From Cupriavidus necator A5-1 (GTDB taxonomy: Bacteria; Pseudomonadota; Gammaproteobacteria; Burkholderiales; Burkholderiaceae), in NCBI RefSeq assembly GCF_000744095.1, contig NZ_JQLI01000008.1:2728001-2792000 (forward strand): a stretch of 64,000 bases of DNA. The letters are read 5' to 3'. The notes under the pieces are model-generated. The model was not told the DNA's origin. It ran no database searches and saw only the letters and a program-made list of their open reading frames with translations. Positions 8,741 through 16,880 of this stretch are shown one piece after another. Within the stretch, counting starts at the first letter, position 1. Every line of letters begins with the position of its first letter. A program made the position numbers and the translations under genes.

Positions 8741-8942
8741 TGAACGCGATAGCCCGCCCGCCGGGCAGGAAGAGCCGCATCACCACCAGACCGAAGGCTA
8801 CGGCGGCGGCCATATCCAGGCGCGGCATGGCCGCATCAACGCGTGGCTGCTGGTCGTCTACCTGGTGTTGTTCGTCTGGGCGCTGTACTACGGCTACGCC
8901 TACTGGGGCGGGCTCGGGCCAGGGCTGGACCTGACGCGCTGA
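8733..8942 (+). CDS. Small membrane protein resembling the CcoP N-terminal anchor
   Basis: A 69-residue protein with a charged, His-rich N-terminus (EEPHHHQTEGYGGGH) and one hydrophobic helix (INAWLLVVYLVLFVWALYYG). It ends in a short aromatic and Gly/Leu-rich segment at GLGPGLDLTR, with no haem motif. The layout resembles the membrane anchor that precedes the two haem domains of CcoP, including the W-x-(F/Y)-Y pattern at the helix end. Because the two haem domains sit on the CcoO fusion, this peptide may supply the missing CcoP anchor. GGAGG lies upstream within the ccoS-like gene. Confidence 0.6.
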   Translation: MNDERDSPPAGQEEPHHHQTEGYGGGHIQARHGRINAWLLVVYLVLFVWALYYGYAYWGGLGPGLDLTR

Positions 8943-8975
8943 CCCGACAGTCCGCAACACTGACCGGAGCCCACC

Positions 8976-9071
8976 ATGATACCGAGACTGCTGCTTGCGC
9001 TGGCCATGCTGAACCTGGCCTTCCTGTTCGGCGAACTCGCGCTGAACGTGCTTGGACTGCGCCTGTTGTAA
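8976..9071 (+). CDS. 31-residue hydrophobic micropeptide in the oxidase operon
   Basis: The ATG at 8976 follows CCGGAG with normal spacing and opens a 31-codon frame ending in TAA. It encodes almost entirely one hydrophobic helix, with a single acidic residue (GELALN) and Arg near both ends. I recognise no family. Its position among oxidase subunit genes, its ribosome-binding site and its length recall the tiny single-helix subunits of terminal oxidases such as CcoQ or CydX. Confidence 0.5.
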   Translation: MIPRLLLALAMLNLAFLFGELALNVLGLRLL

Positions 9072-9083
9072 GCGGAGCCCGTC

Positions 9084-9176
9084 ATGACCCTCGCCGAAGC
9101 GATCGCCTTCTGGATCTTCGTCATCATCACGGTTGGCTTCTTTGCCTGGGTGGTCTATCTGGCGGTACGCAAGTAG
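9084..9176 (+). CDS. 30-residue single-helix micropeptide in the oxidase operon
   Basis: The ATG at 9084 follows GCGGAG and opens a 30-codon frame ending in TAG. The product is one membrane helix (AFWIFVIITVGFFAWVVYLA) with a short Arg-Lys end, so the C-terminus is probably cytoplasmic. It lies 12 bp after the preceding micropeptide and 11 bp before the TauE/SafE-like gene. The helix resembles CcoQ-type subunits only in character; no signature supports a firm assignment. Confidence 0.5.
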   Translation: MTLAEAIAFWIFVIITVGFFAWVVYLAVRK

Positions 9177-9187
9177 CAGGAGAGGCG

Positions 9188-9943
9188 ATGAGCGATCTGT
9201 GGCTGGTGTTCCTGGCAGGCGCCGCCGGCAGCATGCACTGCGTCGGCATGTGCGGTGGCTTTGCCTGTGGCCTGGGCCCCGCGCCCGGCGGACGCCTTGC
9301 CTCCTTGCTGCGGCACCTGAGCTATAACCTCGGCCGGATCGGCAGCTATGCCTTCCTCGGCACGCTGGCCGGCTATCTCGGCATGCTGCTGGTCGGTCAT
9401 GCGGGTGAAGGCAGCGCGGCCAGCATGGTGCAGCGCGGACTGGCCATCCTGTCCGGGGTGCTGATGCTGATGATCGGGCTGAACCTGGCCGGGCTCCTCG
9501 GCCGTGGCGGCCATGCGCTGGGCGGCGCGGGCGCGCAGTGGCTGGCGCAATCGCTGCACACCTTGCTGCGCCAGCCCGGACCTGGCGCGCCACTGGCATT
9601 TGGCGTGCTGAACGGCTTCCTCCCCTGCCCTCTGGTCTATGCCTTCGCTGCGCAGGCGGCAGCCAGCGGCACTGCGCTGGGCGGCCTGCAGATCATGGTC
9701 GCGTTCGGGCTCGGCACCTTGCCCACCATGCTGGCGATGGGCGGCCTCGGGCTCTGGTGGCGCGCGCGGCGTCGGCCTGCGAGCATCCCGGTGCAGCCCG
9801 TCGTGGCCAGCTTCCTGCCTGCGCCGGCGGCGCACCTGGGCTGGCGCATGCAGGGCGTGCGCGCCGCCGGCGCGTTCATCGTGCTGCTCGGACTGATCAC
9901 GCTCGCGCGCGGCGTGGTGCCGATGAGCGCCCACCTGCATTAG
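9188..9943 (+). CDS. Sulfite exporter TauE/SafE (UreH-like) family membrane protein
   Basis: A 251-residue polytopic membrane protein with the N-terminal motif GSMHCVGMCGGF typical of the UreH/TauE-SafE group found beside copper ATPases and cbb3 oxidase genes. The motif repeats in weaker form in the second half (NGFLPCPLVYAF), as expected for an internally duplicated transporter. In cbb3 clusters such proteins are linked to copper or haem handling during oxidase maturation; the transported species is not established here. The AGGAG ribosome-binding site upstream supports the start. Confidence 0.8.
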   Translation: MSDLWLVFLAGAAGSMHCVGMCGGFACGLGPAPGGRLASLLRHLSYNLGRIGSYAFLGTLAGYLGMLLVGHAGEGSAASMVQRGLAILSGVLMLMIGLNLAGLLGRGGHALGGAGAQWLAQSLHTLLRQPGPGAPLAFGVLNGFLPCPLVYAFAAQAAASGTALGGLQIMVAFGLGTLPTMLAMGGLGLWWRARRRPASIPVQPVVASFLPAPAAHLGWRMQGVRAAGAFIVLLGLITLARGVVPMSAHLH

Positions 9944-9954
9944 CCAGGCCTCCT

Positions 9955-12123
9955 ATGCCCATCGAAACCACGCACGCCTGCAGTCACTGCCAGTTGCCGG
10001 TCGGACGTCTGGGCCAGCAGCGCGAGCTGGACGGCGCAACGCACTGGTTCTGCTGCTATGGCTGCTGCCTGGCCTATCAGGTGCACCATGGCGAGCACGA
10101 GGAACCGCAGGCTGCGGCCGCGCTGATCCGGCTCGGCGTCGGCGGGTTTCTCGCGATGAACGTCATGTTGTTCAGCTGGCTGCTCTACGCCGATGCCTTC
10201 ACGGGGGATGAAGCCTGGCTGCGCGGCCCGGTTCACTGGCTGCTGTGGGCGCTGGCAACGCCACTGGTGCTGCTGCTCGGGCGGCCATTTGCCGAAGGCG
10301 CGTGGCAGGCCATGCGGCAGGGACGGCTGTCGACCGACACCCTGGTCTGCATCGGCGTGCTCGCCGCCTACTGCTATTCGGGCTGGCAGGTGCTGCGCGG
10401 CTCCAGCCTGGTCTATTTCGACACCGCCGCCATGGTGCTGCTGCTGTTTACGCTGGGCCGCCTGCTGGAAGCTCGGGTGCGCGTACGCACCGCGCGCCGC
10501 CTCGCGCCGATGCTGGCGGCTGAACGCGCCGAGGCGCGCGTGGTCGATGGCGGCACCGAAGACTGGCGCGCCGTCGTCGACATCCGGCCGGGCGAACTGG
10601 TGCGGATACTTCCCGGCGAACGCGTGCCAGTCGACGGCATCGTCGTGGATGGCCGCTCGGAGTGCGACGAAGCCGTCCTGACCGGGCAGAGCGAGCCGCA
10701 GTTCAAGCCGCCGGGCGCGCTGGTGCACGCCGGCAGCATCAACGGCAGCCGCCCGCTGCTGGTCCGTGCCACGGTGGCCGGCTCGCAGACCCGGTGGCAG
10801 CAGATCGGCCGGCAGGTGCGTGAAGCGCTGGCGCGCAAATCGCTGGCGGGCGACACTGTCGACCGCATCATTGCCGTGTTCATCCCGGGCGTGCTGGCAC
10901 TGGCGGCGGCCAGTGCATGGTTCTGGGGCAGCCGGGCAGTCGCTCCGGCGCAGGCGGCGGATGCCGCGATGCTGGCCGGACTGGCCGTGCTGGTGGTGGC
11001 GTGCCCGTGCTCGCTGGGCCTGGCAGCCCCGCTCACGCATGCGTTGGCGATCGGACTGGCGGCACAACGCGGCATTCTCGTGCGCGGCGGCGACGTGCTG
11101 GAAAGGCTGGCGCGGCTCAAGGGCATTGCCTTCGACAAGACCGGCACGCTGACGGCGGACACGCTGCACCCCGTCGGCATGCAGACCGAAGGCGCCAGCC
11201 ACGCGGAAGTCCTGCGCGTGGCGGCTGCGCTGGCGCAGGCTTCGGACCATCCGGTTGCGCGCTCGATTGCCGCCATGGCGCGCGCCGCGGCATCGCCCCC
11301 CTCAGCCTCCAATGAAGTCGAGGCCAATGCCGGCGAGGGCCTGTCCGGTCGATTCGACGGCATGGTCTGCGCGCTGGGATCGCCCGCCTTTCTCGGCACG
11401 CTCGGGTGGCACGTGCCACCCGCCCTGCTCGCTACGGCGCCACTGGGATGCACGCTGGTACTGGTCGGCTGGGGGGGCCAGGCGCACGGCCTGATCGCGC
11501 TGCGCACGCTGCCGATGCCGCATGTTGGCGACGTGATCGCCGAGATGCAGCGCCAGGGCCTGCACACGCTGCTGCTGAGCGGCGACAATCCGCACGCGGT
11601 GGCGGCAATGGCCGGCGCGTTGCATATCGCTGCGTGGCAGGCCAGGCTGCTGCCGCAGGACAAGGTGCGTGCCCTGCGCGACTGGGCCGCCGGCACAGGG
11701 CTGGTCGCCATGGTCGGCGATGGCCTCAATGACGGCCCGGTGCTGGCGGCTGCCTCGGTCGGCATCGCGGTGGGCAATGCCTCCGACCTGGCCCGCGAAA
11801 GCGCGGATGTCGTGCTGCCGCGCTCGGGCCTGGCCAGCCTGCCGTGGCTGTTGCAGCAAGCGCGCCAGGTGCGCCGCACGGTCCGGGCCAACCTGGCCTG
11901 GGCCTTCGGCTACAACGCGATTGCGCTGGCGCTGGCCGCCAGCGGGCTGCTGCAACCGGTGCTCGCGGCGGTGCTGATGGCCGGCTCCAGCGTGTTCGTG
12001 GCGATGCGCTCGTGGCGCGCCAGCGCAACTGCCGATGCGAATGCAGGCACCGCCGAGAGCGCTGGCGCCACGGCACTGGGCCATCCTGCTGCATTGCGAT
12101 CCGGTCAGGGAGTTTCACCATGA
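9955..12123 (+). CDS. ccoI: Copper-transporting P1B-type ATPase (CcoI/FixI-like)
   Basis: This 722-residue protein starts with a Cys-rich metal-binding region (CSHCQLP and FCCYGCC, residues 9-40) of the kind in cbb3-associated ATPases. The core is complete: TGQS in the actuator domain, C350-P-C352 in the transport helix, phosphorylation site D394-KTGT, the SDHP nucleotide motif and G-D589-GLND593. It should export Cu(I) across the inner membrane for insertion into the oxidase CuB site. The actuator motif is TGQS rather than the usual TGES. The stop overlaps the next start (ATGA). Confidence 0.9.
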   Translation: MPIETTHACSHCQLPVGRLGQQRELDGATHWFCCYGCCLAYQVHHGEHEEPQAAAALIRLGVGGFLAMNVMLFSWLLYADAFTGDEAWLRGPVHWLLWALATPLVLLLGRPFAEGAWQAMRQGRLSTDTLVCIGVLAAYCYSGWQVLRGSSLVYFDTAAMVLLLFTLGRLLEARVRVRTARRLAPMLAAERAEARVVDGGTEDWRAVVDIRPGELVRILPGERVPVDGIVVDGRSECDEAVLTGQSEPQFKPPGALVHAGSINGSRPLLVRATVAGSQTRWQQIGRQVREALARKSLAGDTVDRIIAVFIPGVLALAAASAWFWGSRAVAPAQAADAAMLAGLAVLVVACPCSLGLAAPLTHALAIGLAAQRGILVRGGDVLERLARLKGIAFDKTGTLTADTLHPVGMQTEGASHAEVLRVAAALAQASDHPVARSIAAMARAAASPPSASNEVEANAGEGLSGRFDGMVCALGSPAFLGTLGWHVPPALLATAPLGCTLVLVGWGGQAHGLIALRTLPMPHVGDVIAEMQRQGLHTLLLSGDNPHAVAAMAGALHIAAWQARLLPQDKVRALRDWAAGTGLVAMVGDGLNDGPVLAAASVGIAVGNASDLARESADVVLPRSGLASLPWLLQQARQVRRTVRANLAWAFGYNAIALALAASGLLQPVLAAVLMAGSSVFVAMRSWRASATADANAGTAESAGATALGHPAALRSGQGVSP

Positions 12124-12707
12124 ACCGATGGCTGGCCAGGCTGGCCGCCTGCCTCTTCGCCGTCTCGCTGCCGGGCCTTGCGCCGGCCACGCACAACGAG
12201 AGCCAGCGCACCGACCTGTCGTCGCGCGGCTGGCCGGTGGGCGATTTCAGCCTCACCGACCAGAATGGCCGCGCATTTACCCAGGCGCAGCTGCAAGGCC
12301 GCTGGACCCTCGTGCTGTTGGGAGACACCCATTGCGGAGCGCCATGCGGCGCGGCGCTGACGGCGCTGACGGGGATGTACCAGCGCATCAGCACGACGCA
12401 GAAGCTTGCCACCACGCAGGTGCTGTTCGTCTCGCTGGACCCGCAGCGCGATACGCCGGACGCACTACGGCGCTACCTTGCCCCTTACGACGCCCGCTTC
12501 ATGGGTGCCACCGGCAGCCCGGAGACGCTGGCGCGAATGATCGACGATCTCGGCGCCAGACCGGGCGTGCCACCCGCCCCCAACGCAGCCTATCCCGGCT
12601 CGCTGATCCTGGTCGGGCCGGATGCCACGGTGCACGGGCAGTTCCTGGCGCCGTTCGACGTGCCGCTGCTGACCGCCGCCTATCTGAAGGCACGCGTGCG
12701 CAAGTGA
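12120..12707 (+). CDS. SCO1/SenC-family protein
   Basis: A 195-residue exported thioredoxin-fold protein with a signal peptide (cleavage near APA-T, residue 24) and the CxxxC motif C72-GAP-C76. Classical SCO proteins bind copper with these cysteines plus a distant histidine preceding the (I/V)GPD segment. The aligned position here is Tyr158 in NAAYPGS-LILVGPD, so the usual third ligand is missing. It may act as a thiol-disulfide reductase rather than a copper carrier. It is the last gene of the oxidase operon and is translationally coupled to the copper ATPase. Confidence 0.8.
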   Translation: MNRWLARLAACLFAVSLPGLAPATHNESQRTDLSSRGWPVGDFSLTDQNGRAFTQAQLQGRWTLVLLGDTHCGAPCGAALTALTGMYQRISTTQKLATTQVLFVSLDPQRDTPDALRRYLAPYDARFMGATGSPETLARMIDDLGARPGVPPAPNAAYPGSLILVGPDATVHGQFLAPFDVPLLTAAYLKARVRK

Positions 12708-12731
12708 TCCGAACGCCGCACAAGGAAAAGC

Positions 12732-13697
12732 CTAGGCGGCCAGTTCGGCGTCAGGCACTGCCGAAGCACGCACCGGCCTGCTTCGGTGCACCAGCCCCGA
12801 CAAGGCCCCGGCCGCCACGATGCACAGCCCGCCGGCCGCTTCCTTCCAGCTCAGCACCTCGGTCGCCAGCCACCACGCCGATACCGCCGCGATCACGATC
12901 TCGAACAGCATCAGCAGCGACACGCGGTTGGCCGGCAGCCGCTGCAGCCCGTACTGCACCACCGAGTTGCTGACCACCAGCACCGCCGCGAGGCCCAGCA
13001 CCAGCATGGCGGCGCTGACCTGCGCGCCCGCGGCAATCGTGACCGACGGGCCGTCCAGCAGCAGCGCGGCGGGCACACCCACCACCGTGCAGCCGAGGTA
13101 AACCACCACCGTGCGCACGCGTGCATCCATGTCCGGGAAGCGCTGGCCCGCGCGGCGCGACAGCACGTTGTTGACGGCAAAGCCCATGCCGCCGACCAGC
13201 CCGGACCACTCCGCGGCGGTCCCCGGCAGCGGCACGCCGACCTCCGGCGTCCACAGCATCAGGCCCGCGCCGAACAGCGCCAGCGCCACCAGCGAGAGCC
13301 CCGCCGCCGACAGCCGCTCGGCCAGGAACAGCCGGGCGAACAGCGCGGTCCAGACCGGCGTCAGGTAGAACAGCAGCAGCACCCGCATCACATGGCCGTT
13401 GACGCTGCCCCAGACAAAGCCGGCGTTGGTCACGCCCGCGGCCAGCCCGATCGCGACGAACAGCCAGTGCGGACGCAGGCCGGCCAGCTGTCGGCGGAAC
13501 GCCAGCAGCGACACGATGGCCGCCACCGAGCTGACCAGCGCCGCGGCATGCATGCCACCCAGGCCCCAGCCCGCCAGCACGCGGTACGGGAACCAGGCGA
13601 TGCCCCAGACCGAGGCGCCCAGCAGGATAGAAAGAGAAGCCTTGACCGCATGGCGGTCAGACGGCGCATGCTGCGCCGCAACAGTATTTGTGCTCAT
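12732..13697 (-). CDS. EamA-family (DMT) transporter
   Basis: A 321-residue membrane protein with ten predicted helices in two EamA repeats, beginning at SILLGASVWGIAWFPYR. The second repeat includes the ANRVSLLMLFE helix. The drug/metabolite transporter superfamily exports metabolites and amino acids; the substrate cannot be told. The MSTNT start was chosen because it leads directly into the first conserved helix; an upstream in-frame extension is Arg-rich and unlikely. It is divergent from dapC. Confidence 0.8.
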   Translation of the reverse strand: MSTNTVAAQHAPSDRHAVKASLSILLGASVWGIAWFPYRVLAGWGLGGMHAAALVSSVAAIVSLLAFRRQLAGLRPHWLFVAIGLAAGVTNAGFVWGSVNGHVMRVLLLFYLTPVWTALFARLFLAERLSAAGLSLVALALFGAGLMLWTPEVGVPLPGTAAEWSGLVGGMGFAVNNVLSRRAGQRFPDMDARVRTVVVYLGCTVVGVPAALLLDGPSVTIAAGAQVSAAMLVLGLAAVLVVSNSVVQYGLQRLPANRVSLLMLFEIVIAAVSAWWLATEVLSWKEAAGGLCIVAAGALSGLVHRSRPVRASAVPDAELAA

Positions 13698-13852
13698 GAG
13701 GGAATCTGTGGAGGCTAGCCGGGACGCCTGCCGTTCCTGCACAGGCTCGCCCCGGACGGCGCCGGTGGCATCACCATGGCGTGATGCCCGCCATCCGTAC
13801 CCCGGCCGGCCGCGCGGGCCGGTCCGGCGCACGGAATCCCGCGCCGTTCCTC

Positions 13853-13858
13853 TATAAT
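13853..13858 (+). promoter_or_regulatory. Candidate -10 element of the dapC promoter
   Basis: A perfect TATAAT lies in the 193 bp between the DMT transporter and dapC. Transcription would start near 13865, giving a leader of about 26 nt before the GTG start. No good -35 hexamer is found at 16-18 bp upstream, and no Shine-Dalgarno is visible in the leader. Confidence 0.5.
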
Positions 13859-13890
13859 GCGTCGTTTTAACCGGCCCCGACCTTTACAAC

Positions 13891-15090
13891 GTGAATCCGC
13901 GCCTCGACCTGCTCCAGCCCTACCCGTTCGAGAAACTGCGGGTGCTCTTCGCGCAGGTGAAGCCTGCCGACAAGCCGGCCATCAGCTTTGGCATCGGCGA
14001 ACCCAAGCATCCGACGCCCGAATTCATCAAGCAAGCGCTGGCGGAGTCACTGGCGGGGCTGGCGAATTATCCCACAACGGCCGGTTCGGACGCACTACGG
14101 CAGTGCATTGCCAGCTGGCTGGAACGCCGCTACGGCCTGCCCAAGGTCAATGCCGCGACCGAAGTGCTGCCGGTGACCGGCTCGCGCGAAGCCCTGTTTG
14201 CATTTGCGCAGACCGTGGTCGACGGCACCAGGCCCGGCGCGCTGGTGATGTGCCCGAACCCTTTCTACCAGATCTACGAAGGCGGCGCGCTGCTGGCTGG
14301 CGCCACGCCGGTGTTCGCCAACAGCGACCCGGCGCGCAACTTTGCCCCGGCTTTCGACCGCATCGGCGACGAAGTCTGGCAAAAGGTGCAACTGCTGTTC
14401 GTGTGCACCCCGGGCAACCCGACCGGCGCGGTGCTGTCGCTGGACGACTGGAAGCAGCTGTTTGCGCTGTCCGACCGCTACGGCTTCGTGATCGCCTCGG
14501 ACGAGTGCTACTCCGAGATCTATTTCGACGAAGGCCGCGCGCCGCTGGGGGCACTGGAAGCCGCCCACAAACTGGGCCGCGGCTTCGAACGGCTGGTGAT
14601 GTTCTCCAGCCTGTCCAAGCGCTCCAACGTGCCGGGGCTGCGCTCGGGCTTCGTTGCCGGCGACGCCGCGCTGCTGAAGAAATTCCTGCTATACCGTACC
14701 TACCACGGTGGTGCGATGAACCCGGCGGTGCAGAGCGCCAGCATCGCCGCCTGGAACGATGAATCGCATGTGCGCGAGAACCGCGCCGCCTACGTGCGCA
14801 AGTTCAGCGAAGTGACGCCGATGCTGGCCGAGGTGCTGGACGTGGCGCTGCCCGACGCCGGCTTCTACCTGTGGGCCGACGTCTCGCGCACGGGGCTGAG
14901 CGATACCGAGTTCGCCGCGCGCCTGCTGGCCGAGCAGAACGTGACCGTGCTGCCCGGCAGCTACCTGGCGCGCGAGGCCGATGGCATCAACCCCGGCGCC
15001 AACCGCGTGCGCATGGCGCTGGTGGCGACGCCCGAGGAATGCCTGGAAGGCGCGCGCCGGATCGTGGAATTCTGCAAATCGCTGGGCTGA
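13891..15090 (+). CDS. dapC: Succinyldiaminopimelate transaminase
   Basis: A 399-residue fold-type I PLP aminotransferase. The PLP lysine is K243 in SLSKRSNVPGLR, and the family patterns NPTGAV, SDECYSE and the C-terminal NRVRMAL are present. It transfers an amino group from glutamate to N-succinyl-2-amino-6-oxopimelate in the succinylase branch of diaminopimelate/lysine synthesis. It heads the dapC-dapD-...-dapE block, which supports this role over a generic aminotransferase. Translation starts at GTG. Confidence 0.92.
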   Translation: MNPRLDLLQPYPFEKLRVLFAQVKPADKPAISFGIGEPKHPTPEFIKQALAESLAGLANYPTTAGSDALRQCIASWLERRYGLPKVNAATEVLPVTGSREALFAFAQTVVDGTRPGALVMCPNPFYQIYEGGALLAGATPVFANSDPARNFAPAFDRIGDEVWQKVQLLFVCTPGNPTGAVLSLDDWKQLFALSDRYGFVIASDECYSEIYFDEGRAPLGALEAAHKLGRGFERLVMFSSLSKRSNVPGLRSGFVAGDAALLKKFLLYRTYHGGAMNPAVQSASIAAWNDESHVRENRAAYVRKFSEVTPMLAEVLDVALPDAGFYLWADVSRTGLSDTEFAARLLAEQNVTVLPGSYLAREADGINPGANRVRMALVATPEECLEGARRIVEFCKSLG

Positions 15091-15156
15091 CCCGCACTTT
15101 CCCGGGAGGAAATTTCGCCTTCTCCCGCCATCCAATCAACCACTGAAAAAACGAAC

Positions 15157-15984
<828 letters not shown>

Positions 15985-15994
15985 TCGCCCGCAC

Positions 15995-16046
15995 GGCGCA
16001 AGCCCCGAGGGCTGCGCCACCCCGTCCCGGGGCCGTGCCCCGGGAC
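15995..16046 (+). terminator. Two GC-rich hairpins downstream of dapD
   Basis: The first hairpin (15995-16018) pairs GGCGCAAGCCC with GGGCTGCGCC, with one bulge. The second (16024-16046) is a perfect 10-bp stem, GTCCCGGGGC and GCCCCGGGAC, with a 3-nt loop. Neither is followed by a T tract, so they look more like mRNA 3'-end or attenuation structures than standard intrinsic terminators. They lie in the 100 bp between dapD and the next gene. Confidence 0.4.
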
Positions 16047-16084
16047 CGCATTTCCCGTCGTCACCCCGCCTGGCCAGGCTGAAC

Positions 16085-16468
16085 ATGCCTTCCCTCCGCA
16101 AGCGACTCATGGCCCTGGATCCCACCACCGTCAGTACCGTGCTCTCCCTGTTGCCCACCATTCTCGAGCAGGCCAACAAGACCATCGAGAAGCTGAAGAA
16201 GAGCAAGCGCAAGGACGGCACGCCCGAAGGCGCGGTGGCCGATGCGCGCGATCCCGCCGCCCGCATTGCCGAGCTGGAAGCGGCCGCCGTGCAGCAGGCC
16301 GAAGCGGTCAAGCTGCTGGCCGAGCAGCACGCCATCACCATCGAGGCCCTGCGCAAGGAAGCCGCGCGGCTGGACCGCCGGTTGCGGCTGATGACCGCGG
16401 TGGCGATGGGCGGCGTGGCGCTGGGGTTGGGCGGCCTGGTGATTGCGCTGAATTTGTTGTTCCGCTGA
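16085..16468 (+). CDS. Unknown tail-anchored coiled-coil protein
   Basis: This 127-residue protein belongs to no family I recognise. It has a Lys-rich segment (IEKLKKSKRKDG, about residues 34-45), then a likely coiled coil (about 58-100, rich in Ala/Glu heptads such as AARIAELEAAAVQQAE). It ends in one hydrophobic helix (MTAVAMGGVALGLGGLVIAL). That layout suggests a C-terminally anchored inner-membrane protein facing the cytoplasm. It lies between dapD and the ArsC-like gene. The start could be ATG 16085 or ATG 16109. Confidence 0.65.
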   Translation: MPSLRKRLMALDPTTVSTVLSLLPTILEQANKTIEKLKKSKRKDGTPEGAVADARDPAARIAELEAAAVQQAEAVKLLAEQHAITIEALRKEAARLDRRLRLMTAVAMGGVALGLGGLVIALNLLFR

Positions 16469-16511
16469 TCCAGCCGCAAGGCAACACACCTGCATTCCAT
16501 CAAGACTAGCC

Positions 16512-16859
16512 ATGACCGTCCTGCTCTACGGCATTCCCAACTGCGATACCGTCAAGAAAGCCCGCACCTGGCTGGATGCCAACGGCGTGGCCTACAGCTT
16601 CCACGACTTCAAGAAGCAAGGCGTGGATGAAGCCATGCTGCGCGGCTGGCTCAAGTACGTGCCGCTGGCCACGCTGCTCAACCCCAAGGGCACTACCTGG
16701 CGCGCCCTGTCGGACGCCGACAAGGCCCGCGCCGAGCAAGAAGCCGGCGCGATCGCGCTGATGCAGCAAAGCCCGTCGCTGATCAAGCGCCCGGTGCTGG
16801 CCCACGATGGCAAGGTGATGGTCGGCTTCTCCGCCGACCAGTACGCCAGCCAGTTCTGA
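16512..16859 (+). CDS. ArsC/Spx-family reductase-like protein (YffB-like)
   Basis: A 115-residue thioredoxin-fold protein with a single active-site cysteine (C11 in PNCDTVKKA) and the family segments FHDFKKQGV and SLIKRPVL. It resembles E. coli YffB, a glutathione-dependent ArsC-fold protein without arsenate activity. It lacks a CxxC motif and has no ars genes nearby. In many proteobacteria this gene sits immediately before dapE, as here (21 bp gap). Confidence 0.85.
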   Translation: MTVLLYGIPNCDTVKKARTWLDANGVAYSFHDFKKQGVDEAMLRGWLKYVPLATLLNPKGTTWRALSDADKARAEQEAGAIALMQQSPSLIKRPVLAHDGKVMVGFSADQYASQF

Positions 16860-16880
16860 TTTCCTGATTTCCGCTGTCCC

